Positions 36,810 to 44,201 of a DNA stretch of 64,000 nt are shown in pieces (positions within the stretch are counted from its first letter, which is position 1; every line of letters begins with the position of its first letter). The notes under the pieces were generated by a model that ran no database searches, was not told the origin of the DNA, and saw only the letters and a list, made by a program, of their open reading frames with translations. The DNA is from Paracoccaceae bacterium (GTDB lineage Bacteria > Pseudomonadota > Alphaproteobacteria > Rhodobacterales > Rhodobacteraceae). Location: positions 1 to 64,000 of the forward strand of contig JAKITO010000015.1 in assembly GCA_021648025.1 (NCBI GenBank). The letters are read 5' to 3'. Both the position numbers and the translations under genes were made by a program.

Positions 36810-37787
36810 ATGATGACCAATCTCGGGCGCCTCGAAAAGATCGATCTTCGCAAGGAATGGCCCTCCGAGGCGCAGGACTTCACACCCTGGCTTGCACAAG
36901 AGGAAAATCTGGCACTTCTCAGCGAAACGCTAAGCCTTGATCTGGAACTGGAGGCCGTGGAGCAGAATGTTGGACCGTTTCGCGCCGATATCCTGTGCAA
37001 GGATACGCTATCCGACCGCTGGGTATTGGTGGAAAACCAGCTTGAGCGAACCGACCACACTCACCTTGGCCAGCTCATCACTTACGCTGCCGGGCTAAAC
37101 GCCGTGACCATCGTCTGGATTTCTGCCCGCATCATGGACGAACACCGTGCCGCGATGGACTGGCTGAACGAAATAACCGACACTGAAGTGCGCTTTTTCG
37201 GCCTCGAAGTGGAACTCTGGCGCATCGGCCAAAGCCTTTCTGCGCCGAAATTCAACGTGATTAGCAAGCCCAATGACTGGTCGCGAAACACCGCGCGGGC
37301 AAAAAAGGCCATCACCGAAGGCAACCTGACCCCCACCCGCCTGAAACAGCGGGCTTATTGGACCGTGGTACAGTCGCTTGTGGCTGAGCACGACGGCCCG
37401 CTCAACCCGGTAAGCCCGGCACCGCAGTCATGGCTGGCGCATGGTATTGGTAAGACCGGCGTCGGGCTTGGCATGGTGATTAACACACAGGCCAAATGGG
37501 CGCGGGTGGAAATTTATCTCGGCGGCAAATGGGCCAAAAGTGACTTTGTCGAGCTTTGGACTAATAAAGCAAAACTCGAAACGGCGTTCGGAGAGGATCT
37601 GGATTGGCAGAAGCTTCCCGAGAAAACGGACAGTCGTATCTGCCTCACCCTGCACAACGTGGACCCTCTTGACGAATCCGACTGGCCCCGCCAACACAAA
37701 TGGCTCGTGGATCGCGCCACGCAATTGCACAAAGTGTTCAGGCCATATGTCACCCGGCTGCAAAGACAGGGAGCAGAGGTGGCGTAA
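36810..37787 (+). CDS. DUF4268 domain protein, nuclease-like N terminus
   Basis: A 325-residue protein. The N-terminal part has FRADILCKDTLSDRWVLVEN followed by QLERTDHTHLGQLITYAAG, arranged like a PD-(D/E)XK fold with D and E-x-Q in the active-site positions. The C-terminal part matches what I recall of DUF4268 (EIYLGGKWAKSDFVELWTNK). Proteins of this type are often found alone or among restriction and defence genes. Here it is inside a pyrimidine/lipid operon, ending in a TAATG overlap with the dihydroorotase homologue. No methylase or other defence gene is adjacent. Either ATG 36810 or 36813 could be the start. Confidence 0.7.
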   Translation: MMTNLGRLEKIDLRKEWPSEAQDFTPWLAQEENLALLSETLSLDLELEAVEQNVGPFRADILCKDTLSDRWVLVENQLERTDHTHLGQLITYAAGLNAVTIVWISARIMDEHRAAMDWLNEITDTEVRFFGLEVELWRIGQSLSAPKFNVISKPNDWSRNTARAKKAITEGNLTPTRLKQRAYWTVVQSLVAEHDGPLNPVSPAPQSWLAHGIGKTGVGLGMVINTQAKWARVEIYLGGKWAKSDFVELWTNKAKLETAFGEDLDWQKLPEKTDSRICLTLHNVDPLDESDWPRQHKWLVDRATQLHKVFRPYVTRLQRQGAEVA

Positions 37788-39088
37788 TGACCGACCTTCT
37801 TTTCACCAACGCCCGCCTGATCGACCCGGCGGCTGGCACCGAACACCTCGGCTGGCTGCGTGTCTCGAACGGGCGCATCACCGCCACCGGAACCCGCGAA
37901 GACGGCCCCCCTTCGGGGCCGGATGAGCACCCCATAGATTGCCATCAAAAGTGCCTTGCCCCCGGCATCATCGACATCGGCGTAAAAGTCTGCGAACCGG
38001 GCGAACGGCACAAGGAAAGTTATCGCTCTGCCGGGCTTGCGGCGGCTGCGGGCGGTGTTACCACCATAGTCACCCGCCCGGACACAACCCCGGCCATCGA
38101 CAGCCCCGAAGCGCTCGAATTTGTCCGCCGTCGTGCCAACCAGGCAGCACCGGTGAATGTCCTGCCCATGGCCGCCCTGACCAAAGGTCGCGAAGGGCGG
38201 GTAATGACCGAAATCGGCTTCCTCATGGACGCCGGTGCCGTTGCCTTCACCGATTGCGACCATGTGGTGCGCGACAACAAGGTGTTTGCCCGTGCCCTGA
38301 CCTATGCCCGCTCCTGCGGCGCTCTGGTGATCGCCCACCCTCAGGACCCCGGCCTGTCCAGGGGGGCCGCCGTCACCTCTGGTAAATTCGCCACCCTGCG
38401 GGGGCTGCCGGGCGTGTCGCCGATGGCCGAACGGATGGGGCTGGACCGCGACATCGCCCTGATTGAAATGACCGGCGCGCGCTATCACGCCGACCAGATT
38501 ACCACCCGTCGGGCGCTGCCGGCGCTTGAGCGCGCCAAGAATAACGGGCTGGATATCACCGCCGGGATATCAATCCATCATCTGACTCTGAACGAATTGG
38601 ACGTGGCCGATTACCGGACCTTCTTCAAGGTCAAACCGCCGCTGCGCTCGGAACAGGACCGCCAGGCAATGATCGGCGCTGTGCGCGACGGGTTGATCGA
38701 CATCATCAGTTCCATGCACACGCCCCAGGACGAAGAAAGCAAACGCCTGCCGTATGAAGAAGCCGCCAGCGGTGCCGTGGCGCTGGAAACCTTGCTGCCT
38801 GCGGCCCTAAGGCTGGTCCATTCAGATCAGCTTGATCTGGCACAATTGTTCCGTGCCTTGTCGCTGAACCCGGCCAGGCGGCTGGGGTTGGAAGCGGGGC
38901 GGATCAGCGCCGGTGCCCCGGCTGATCTGGTGTTGTTTGACCCGGACATGCCGTTTGTATTGGACCGTACCACGCTGAAATCCAAATCGCTGAACACGCC
39001 CTTTGACGGGGCGCGGATGCAGGGTAGGGTGCTGGCAACTTACGTGGCCGGAAACCAGGTATATCGGAGGGAAGATGCCACCAATTGA
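37787..39088 (+). CDS. Dihydroorotase homologue, probably inactive (PyrX/PyrC' type)
   Basis: A 433-residue dihydroorotase-fold protein that lacks key catalytic residues. Active enzymes start the barrel with a D-x-H-x-H-x-R-E-P-G motif; here the segment reads PGIIDIGVKVCEPG, so both zinc histidines and the substrate-binding arginine are gone. SIHHLTLNELD and SSMHTPQDEESK are retained. Pseudomonas carries a similar inactive PyrC' that is needed structurally by PyrB, so this is probably a PyrB partner. It shares one base with the DUF4268 stop and overlaps plsY by 14 bases. A functional dihydroorotase must lie elsewhere. Confidence 0.88.
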   Translation: MTDLLFTNARLIDPAAGTEHLGWLRVSNGRITATGTREDGPPSGPDEHPIDCHQKCLAPGIIDIGVKVCEPGERHKESYRSAGLAAAAGGVTTIVTRPDTTPAIDSPEALEFVRRRANQAAPVNVLPMAALTKGREGRVMTEIGFLMDAGAVAFTDCDHVVRDNKVFARALTYARSCGALVIAHPQDPGLSRGAAVTSGKFATLRGLPGVSPMAERMGLDRDIALIEMTGARYHADQITTRRALPALERAKNNGLDITAGISIHHLTLNELDVADYRTFFKVKPPLRSEQDRQAMIGAVRDGLIDIISSMHTPQDEESKRLPYEEAASGAVALETLLPAALRLVHSDQLDLAQLFRALSLNPARRLGLEAGRISAGAPADLVLFDPDMPFVLDRTTLKSKSLNTPFDGARMQGRVLATYVAGNQVYRREDATN

Positions 39089-39686
39089 CAGCACAACCGC
39101 CCAACTGCTGATCTGGGCACTGGTCGGTTATGGGTTTGGGTCGGTCCCGTTTGGCATGGTGTTGGCGCGGGTCATGGGGCTGGGCAATCTGCGCGACATC
39201 GGCTCTGGCAATATCGGGGCCACCAATGTCCTGCGCACCGGCAACAAAAAGGCCGCGGCTTTGACGCTGCTGCTGGACGGTGGCAAAGGCGCTGTTGCGG
39301 TGCTGCTGGCGCGCGCGACCGGTGTCGGCGAAGACGCCGTGCAACTGGCCGCCCTTGCGGCGTTTCTGGGCCATTGCTACCCTGTGTGGCTTGGCTTTCG
39401 CGGTGGCAAAGGTGTGGCGACCTTTCTTGGGCTGTGGCTGGCATTGGCCTGGCCGGTTGGGCTGGCCTGTTGCGCCACCTGGGCGGCGGCGGCGGCGCTG
39501 GGGCGGATTTCGTCACTGGCGGCTTTGGTATCGGCGGCATTTTCGACCATATGGCTGATGGTGTTCGGGGCCGGGCCTGCCCTGTTGCTGGGAATGATCC
39601 TGACCGTTCTGGTGTTCTGGCGTCATCGCGCCAATATTGCCCGGATCAAAGATGGCAGCGAGCCGAGGATCGGTGCCAAAGGGTAG
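39075..39686 (+). CDS. plsY: Glycerol-3-phosphate acyltransferase PlsY
   Basis: PlsY transfers acyl from acyl phosphate to glycerol-3-phosphate, starting phospholipid synthesis in the membrane. The 203-residue protein has five or so membrane segments and the three family motifs: GSGNIGATNVLRTGNK, LDGGKGAVAVL and GHCYPVWLGFRGGKGVAT. ATG 39075 is preceded by GGAGGGAAG and lies within the end of the dihydroorotase-like gene. It is the last gene of the pyrB-led chain. Confidence 0.93.
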   Translation: MPPIDSTTAQLLIWALVGYGFGSVPFGMVLARVMGLGNLRDIGSGNIGATNVLRTGNKKAAALTLLLDGGKGAVAVLLARATGVGEDAVQLAALAAFLGHCYPVWLGFRGGKGVATFLGLWLALAWPVGLACCATWAAAAALGRISSLAALVSAAFSTIWLMVFGAGPALLLGMILTVLVFWRHRANIARIKDGSEPRIGAKG

Positions 39687-39717
39687 TCGGCTCAGAGATT
39701 TGACAGGGCTTTGGCAA

Positions 39718-39938
39718 GGTTTCAGCGCGGCCGACCTGCGGACTTTGGCGCGCAAATCACGTGGTTCGCCGATCTGGTGGCGCCTACCAAGGCGCGCTTC
39801 GGGGTGCAATATCACGAGAGCCTGGTTGCTAAGATTCTGAGCCACAACAGATTTTCCCATGCCAGCGCCCGGCCCCGGCACCCCAAACAGGACTCCGGGT
39901 TGATCGGAGCTTTTATAGACCTTCGCATAAACTCTTGA
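39718..39938 (+). pseudogene. IS630 family transposase fragment, N-terminal part
   Basis: Degenerate piece of an IS630-type transposase. FSAADLRTLARKSR at about 39721-39762 matches the usual N terminus. After a deletion and frame change, LVAPTKARFGVQYHESLVAK and SHASARPRHPKQD match the helix-turn-helix and linker region. No start or catalytic region remains. It directly follows plsY. Confidence 0.65.
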
Positions 39939-40183
39939 GGAAAGTCCGAAAGACATCTCCCCGGGCAAGCCTGTTGAGCTGAGGTTCCATGAGTGAGGGC
40001 GAAAAGAAAGTGATTCGAAGAACCATTTCCCGCCCGAACGCACGGGTCGGCCAGAAGCACGGGTCGGCCAGATCAAAGGCCCCGGTGACCACCCCGCCAA
40101 AGCTGTCGATCTCAAGAAAGAATCCGCGCAAGCCGAATCAGCAGCCACCGCGGCAACCTGTGCCACGATCCTTTCATGGAAAG
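39939..40183. other. Non-coding scar between transposase fragments
   Basis: Nothing recognisable is coded here. It contains a 16-base tandem duplication, GCACGGGTCGGCCAGA, at 40040-40055 and 40057-40072 with a 17-base period. The composition suggests decayed mobile-element DNA. Confidence 0.4.
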
Positions 40184-40600
40184 TCAGCCCCGAGGCTTGC
40201 CCGATCCATGGGCTGCGGCGCTCCAGGGGCGGCGATTTTGATCAGGGCAATGGCGTCGGCCAAGCAGATATTCCCGGGTGCCCAACGAATCGAGGTTTCG
40301 TTCAGCATTCGATTCCGTGACGACACTATGATTTTCACGGTCCCGATCATCCAGGTCAGTGAAGGCCTGATGGGCAAGGTGGTTTGCCTTGAGAACCAGC
40401 CAGACGCGTTCAATTTCGTTGAGTTCGGGCGCATATTCCGGCAGCCATTCGACTTTCAGCCAGTGGGTCCGCTCAGCCAATGCAGCACGCGACGCCTTGC
40501 TGGGTTCGAATTTCTTGTTCATCCCCACTCCTTGAAGATTGCGATGAACCAGAAACCCTCCGTTAGCCAAACCTTAATTCTGCCCCACCAGTGCTGATGC
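40184..40600 (-). pseudogene. IS630 family transposase fragment, C-terminal part
   Basis: On the opposite strand to the N-terminal fragment, this frame contains WLPEYAPELNEIERVWLVLK, the C-terminal DDE motif of IS630 transposases, and AHQAFTDLDD downstream. The protein then runs out of the family match near 40291. The N-terminal and first catalytic parts are missing, so it is inactive. The inverted arrangement suggests either two separate remnants or an inversion within one. Confidence 0.7.
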
Positions 40601-40798
40601 CAAACAGTCTGGCACATCAGTTGAGCGATCTTTCTGGTCACCCCTTGAAATTTGCACTGATACCTCGTAGATGGCCCCTGCTACGTTTTTCTATTTCGAC
40701 CACTGTCTCCTATCATACGGCGCTCAGTCCTTCGATCCAGACCGACCAAGCCGCGCTGTCGCATAATGCGGACAGAGTAAATGATGGAGACTACGGAT
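40601..40798 (+). promoter_or_regulatory. Upstream leader region of the cold-shock gene
   Basis: About 200 bases between the transposase fragment and cspA without a gene. Cold-shock genes typically have a long structured leader; I see no specific motif beyond GGAG nine bases before the start codon and an AT-rich patch near 40690. Confidence 0.35.
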
Positions 40799-41005
40799 AT
40801 GGCCACTGGCACCGTAAAATGGTTTAATTCAACTAAAGGCTTCGGCTTTATCGCACCCGATGGCGGCAGCAAAGACGTGTTTGTACACATCTCGGCTGTT
40901 GAGCGTTCGGGCCTGACAGGTCTGGCAGACGATCAAAAAGTCACGTTCGACATCGAACCTGGCCGTGACGGTCGCGAGTCGGCGGTAAACCTGGCCCTGG
41001 CATAA
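40799..41005 (+). CDS. Cold-shock protein, CspA family
   Basis: A 68-residue single cold-shock domain that binds single-stranded RNA or DNA and melts secondary structures. Both RNA-binding motifs are intact: KGFGFIAP and [20 protein letters not shown] is the standard start. I chose ATG 40799; the frame could begin 18 bases earlier at 40781. A strong hairpin terminator follows. It is surrounded by decayed transposase sequence on the left but is itself intact. Confidence 0.93.
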   Translation: MATGTVKWFNSTKGFGFIAPDGGSKDVFVHISAVERSGLTGLADDQKVTFDIEPGRDGRESAVNLALA

Positions 41006-41028
41006 GCCAGCGGACGGACGAATTAATG

Positions 41029-41059
41029 AAACGCGGCCCTTTTCGAAGGGCCGCGTTTT
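41029..41059 (+). terminator. Rho-independent terminator of the cold-shock gene
   Basis: AAACGCGGCCCTT (41029-41041) and AAGGGCCGCGTTT (41046-41058) pair perfectly over 13 bp around a 4-base loop and end in a T run, with matching A residues on the left so that it could work in both directions. Confidence 0.85.
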
Positions 41060-41123
41060 GCATGTCTGGCGTCAGGACATGCGGGCACAATGACGGCGAC
41101 AGTTAAGATCAAGCGCGCATTTC

Positions 41124-41573
41124 CTAGCAGATAGCGTCCTGAACCTTGTAGGCGGACAGGTTTTTATCTTTTTCGTCTTCAAAGGTATCTTCGCAAAGTT
41201 CTATCGTCTGGATGCGGTCGAGACGAAAATTGCGAAAGTCCTTTCGTTTTTCACACCACGCTGCCAACAGCCATACCGGGCTGCAAAATATCAAGGCCAG
41301 TGGGCGCAAGGTGCGCAAACTATCCCGTTGCGATTCGTCGATGTAGGCGATGCGAATTTTTCGGCGAATGCGAATGCAGTCGCGCAAATCTGAAAAGCTG
41401 ACGCTCCAGGGCAATGCAGATTGGTTCGAGATGGAATAGGTGGTGATCCGTTCCAATTCGCCTTGAAGGCTTGCGGGCAATACGGCCTGAATTTTATCGA
41501 AGGCACTATCGGCTTTTTCGGCAAAGCGCTTATCGGTCCATTGACGCACCATGCTGATACCAAGGCCAATCAA
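41124..41573 (-). pseudogene. WYL-domain regulator lacking its DNA-binding part
   Basis: The frame encodes about 149 residues that match the middle and WYL domain of YafY-type regulators: SVSFSDLRDCIRIRRKIRIA then SLRTLRPLALIFCSPVWLLA and RLDRIQTIEL. Intact homologues begin with a helix-turn-helix region of about 70 residues, which is absent; only TTG at 41573 or ATG 41552 could start it. The 41574-41765 stretch upstream contains no recognisable helix-turn-helix in any frame. It may be a pseudogene of a regulator of the adjacent YCII gene. Confidence 0.55.
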
Positions 41574-41765
41574 TCCGTGGCCATGGTCGCTGAAACTCGG
41601 CTACAATCAGGCCGAAATCCTTGAGGACACCACCCGGCATCTGATCTGTTCGGGCCAGACGGCCGTCGATGCCGAGGGCAAAGAGCGCATCATGAGGCCG
41701 GGTGGACTTCATCTTTGCGCAAACCGGAACAACAACTGATCTGAAACCAACGAAAGGAAAATCAC
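41574..41765. other. Spacer between regulator remnant and YCII gene
   Basis: About 190 bases expected to hold the lost N terminus of the WYL regulator (minus strand) and the promoter of the YCII gene (plus strand). A minus frame with MKSTRPHDALFALGIDG is open but not convincingly related to a helix-turn-helix. Confidence 0.35.
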
Positions 41766-42080
41766 ATGCCACAGTATCTATTCGCCTATCACGGCGGGGA
41801 CACACCGGAATCGGAAGAAGAAGGCAAAAAGACCATGGCGCAATGGATGGCCTGGTTTGGCGGCATGGGCGATGCCGTGGTGCAACCCGGCGCGCAATTG
41901 GGCATGTCCAAGACGGTGAGCGGATCGGGCGTTGCCGATGGCGGCGGGGCCAATCCGACCTCTGGTTATACGGTTATCGCTGCGAAAAATATCGAAGCTG
42001 CCTGCGAAATGGCCAAAGGATGCCCAATGGTTGTGGCCGGCAACGGCTCGGTCGAAGTGGCGGAACTGGTCGAGATGTAA
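41766..42080 (+). CDS. YCII-related (DGPF) domain protein
   Basis: A 104-residue alpha-beta barrel protein of the YCII / DGPF group. QYLFAYHGGDTPE opens the fold and a GGGANPTSGYTVIAA segment precedes the second half with AAKGCPMVVAGNGSVEV. Such proteins are often encoded next to WYL or sigma-factor regulators, which fits the remnant upstream. The start has AAAGGAAAATCAC before ATG. Biochemical role unknown. It is followed by a strong bidirectional terminator. Confidence 0.85.
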   Translation: MPQYLFAYHGGDTPESEEEGKKTMAQWMAWFGGMGDAVVQPGAQLGMSKTVSGSGVADGGGANPTSGYTVIAAKNIEAACEMAKGCPMVVAGNGSVEVAELVEM

Positions 42081-42087
42081 TAGATCC

Positions 42088-42118
42088 CATCCCCCCGGCC
42101 TTTTGCGCCGGGGGGATG
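42088..42118. terminator. Bidirectional terminator hairpin
   Basis: CATCCCCCCGGC (42088-42099) and GCCGGGGGGATG (42107-42118) pair over 12 bp. It lies exactly between the convergent ends of the YCII gene and the asparaginase gene, whose stop codon begins right after it. Confidence 0.75.
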
Positions 42119-43123
42119 TTACCCCACAGCCATCAATTCAGGCGAGGGTCTGATTGTCCCGGTTTCTGTCCCACGGCAATTGCGGACCGGGGCATTCACA
42201 TAGGCTTTGGCTGCGGGATGGGCCGCATCCAGCACGCCCAACCCCACCAAAATCGCCGTAATCGCACATTGGCTGGCACGGGTTGCCCCGTCGGTGATCT
42301 TGAGCGCGACACCCAGGCGTTTTTCCGGAATGATCGCCACAAAAACCGCTTCGGCCCCGGTTTTCATCGCCACACGGCCGCCCATTGCCCGCATCAGCGC
42401 GGTGCAGGCCCGGCCCTCGCCTGCCACCAGGTCAGGATGCAGCATCATTGCCTCGCGCAGCCGTACGGCTGCATTGCTTTGACGGTCGTTGCGGTCATGG
42501 GCCGAGGCGAACCAAGCCATGGCCCGCGCCAGCCCCTGCACCGTTGTGGCCGGATTGGGCGCAGAACACCCGTCGATGCCATAGGTCGGACTGGTCAGGT
42601 CCGTGACTTCGTCAAATGCACTTAGAGCAGCCTGCTGTACCGGGTGGTCAATGTCGATATACTCTGGCCCGGCACCCATGTGCTGGGCCACCGTCAGAAA
42701 GCCGGAATGTTTGCCGGAGCAATTGTTGTGATACTGGCAGGGGGTATCATGCGCCCGGATCATTGCCTCAAGGGCAGGCCGGTCTTTTGGATCATGCGGT
42801 CCACAGCGCAGGGCATCGTCAGTCAGTCCCAATCTTTCAAGCCACGCCTGCACCCGGTCCGTATGGATCGCCGCACTGTTATGCGATGCACAGGCCAGCG
42901 CCAGATGCTCACTGGTGAGGCCAAATTTGTCTGCCGCCCCGGACGAAACCAAAGGCAGGGCCTGTATCATCTTGGATGAACTGCGCGGATATATCAGCGC
43001 CTCTGGATCACCCCAGCTTTGCACGATCTGCCCGGTGTCATCACAGATCACCGCATGGCCCAGATGCAGGCTTTCCAACAGCGATCCACGCCAGATTTCG
43101 CACATTGCAACGGCTTTGGTCAT
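42119..43123 (-). CDS. L-asparaginase, Rhizobium etli (class 3) type
   Basis: A 334-residue asparaginase of the thermolabile R. etli type, unrelated to E. coli AnsA/B. RSSSKMIQALPLVSSG carries the Ser-x-x-Lys pair seen in the serine-lactamase-like fold, QYHNNCSGKHSGFLTVA has the metal-site cysteine with its lysine, and GIDGCSAPN supplies a second cysteine. These match the zinc-site residues I recall for this class. It would hydrolyse asparagine to aspartate and ammonia. The start at 43123 follows GAGGTGA. Confidence 0.87.
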   Translation of the reverse strand: MTKAVAMCEIWRGSLLESLHLGHAVICDDTGQIVQSWGDPEALIYPRSSSKMIQALPLVSSGAADKFGLTSEHLALACASHNSAAIHTDRVQAWLERLGLTDDALRCGPHDPKDRPALEAMIRAHDTPCQYHNNCSGKHSGFLTVAQHMGAGPEYIDIDHPVQQAALSAFDEVTDLTSPTYGIDGCSAPNPATTVQGLARAMAWFASAHDRNDRQSNAAVRLREAMMLHPDLVAGEGRACTALMRAMGGRVAMKTGAEAVFVAIIPEKRLGVALKITDGATRASQCAITAILVGLGVLDAAHPAAKAYVNAPVRNCRGTETGTIRPSPELMAVG

Positions 43124-43231
43124 TTTCTCACCTCACAACTTGGCGATTTCCCGCCAATAACTCTTTCGCCCATGGCACAAGTTACGCTAGTGTGTATGTG
43201 TCGGCAAGCGATAGGGTGCTCGGAAACAAGG

Positions 43232-43265
43232 TCAATATCAATGACCGAAGGGCCCTTGATATTGA
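43232..43265 (+). promoter_or_regulatory. Inverted repeat upstream of the IalB-like gene
   Basis: TCAATATCAA (43232-43241) and TTGATATTGA (43256-43265) are perfect 10-bp arms around a 14-base spacer, ending 28 bases before ATG 43294. The site could be an operator or a leader hairpin. The arms do not fit the FNR spacing. Confidence 0.5.
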
Positions 43266-43293
43266 GGTTAAGGACAGTCTGGAGGCTGGACAA

Positions 43294-43842
43294 ATGGGAT
43301 TACTACGCGCGCAAGGCATCGCGGGCCGGTTCATCGGCGGCATATGTTTGGCCGTTTTGGCCAGCACTGCAAACGCTCAACAAGCAACAAGCACCAACCG
43401 GGTGGCCGCCAAGACGGACTGGAGTGTGTTTGTCGAAGGCGACCCCAAGGAATGCTGGAGCGTGTCAGCGCCCAAGGACACCGTCAACACCCGCGATGGG
43501 CGCGTGGTGGCGGTGCGGCGCAGCGACATCCTGTTGTTCGTGTTCTACCGCCCCGGGGCGGAGGTTGCCGGACAGGTGACGTTCACCGGCGGGTATCCGT
43601 TTGCCAAGGGGTCAACCGTAAACCTGGATATTTCCGGAACCGAGTTTGAACTGTTCACAGAGGGCGAATGGGCCTGGCCCGCCACCGAAGCGGATGACGC
43701 CAAGATTATCACGGCGATGAAACGCGGCGCGCAGGCGGTGTTGACGGCGCGGTCCGGGCGCGGCACCCAGACCAAGGACAACTTTTCGTTGCTCGGGTTT
43801 ACTGCGGCGATTGAAGATGCCGAGAAGCGTTGTTCCGGCTAG
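43294..43842 (+). CDS. Invasion-associated locus B family protein
   Basis: A 182-residue exported protein. MGLLRAQGIAGRFIGGICLA followed by VLASTANAQQ forms a signal peptide. The mature part has TDWSVFVEGDPKECWSVSAP and AMKRGAQAVLTARSGRGTQT with a final CSG, matching the IalB-type fold with a cysteine pair. The Bartonella member helps erythrocyte invasion, but in free-living Rhodobacterales the role is unknown. GGAGG lies just upstream of ATG 43294. Its TAG stop overlaps repeat copy C. Confidence 0.83.
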   Translation: MGLLRAQGIAGRFIGGICLAVLASTANAQQATSTNRVAAKTDWSVFVEGDPKECWSVSAPKDTVNTRDGRVVAVRRSDILLFVFYRPGAEVAGQVTFTGGYPFAKGSTVNLDISGTEFELFTEGEWAWPATEADDAKIITAMKRGAQAVLTARSGRGTQTKDNFSLLGFTAAIEDAEKRCSG

Positions 43843-43954
43843 AGCGTGTCATGTTGCATTGGCATTTTGCATTCATATGGCAGACCGAGCCAGAGCTTGA
43901 ACTCCAAACACGCGCGATACCCAATGTGAACTCGATTTATCGCAACACGCTCTA
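43841..43954. repeat. Palindromic intergenic repeat, full copy C
   Basis: A 114-bp inverted repeat. The ends are AGAGCGTGTCATGTTGC and CGCAACACGCTCTA; the core CGAGCCAGAGCTTGAA with CCAAACACGCGCG is a decayed form of the copy A core. The TAG stop of the IalB-like gene (43840-43842) overlaps the first two bases of the terminal AGAGCG. Confidence 0.72.
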
Positions 43955-43960
43955 AGTGCC

Positions 43961-44197
43961 TTATAGCGAGTTGATGATTGTCACGTTGGCGCTGCCGCCG
44001 CCCTTGCACATGGTTTGCAGCCCCAAACGTAACCCGAGCAACTTCAATGCATGCACAGGCCGGTAAAGCCGCCGGTCGCCAACAGGCTTAGGCCAAAGGA
44101 TTTCACCTTGTTCGATGTCCAGGGTGATATCTTTGAGTGCCTCGAACCCGTCGGCGTAAGGCTTGTGAAGGTCACGGATGGAAACGATGGCGTTCAA
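43961..44197 (-). pseudogene. Fossil: ABC-transporter ATPase start fused to thiolase end
   Basis: A 78-codon frame made of two unrelated pieces. The first thirty residues, MNAIVSIRDLHKPYADGFEA then LKDITLDIEQGEIL, are the start of an ABC ATPase, but the Walker A motif that should follow is missing. After about ten residues the frame continues as ALKLLGLRLGLQTMCKGGG then NVTIINSL, the C-terminal end of an acetyl-CoA acyltransferase (thiolase). The join is near 44108. It looks like the scar of a large deletion. Confidence 0.65.
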
Positions 44198-44201
44198 TGG
44201 T

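Noticed and set aside
37514-38488. Minus-strand open frame of 324 codons over the DUF4268 and dihydroorotase-like genes.
   Set aside because: It spans two clear plus-strand genes antisense and has no recognisable motif.
39989-40597. Plus-strand open frame of 202 codons over the transposase scar.
   Set aside because: Much of it is the antisense of the IS630 C-terminal fragment, and the remainder resembles no protein.
41702-42625. Plus-strand open frame of 307 codons across the YCII and asparaginase genes.
   Set aside because: It overlaps two clear genes in another frame or strand and crosses a strong terminator hairpin.
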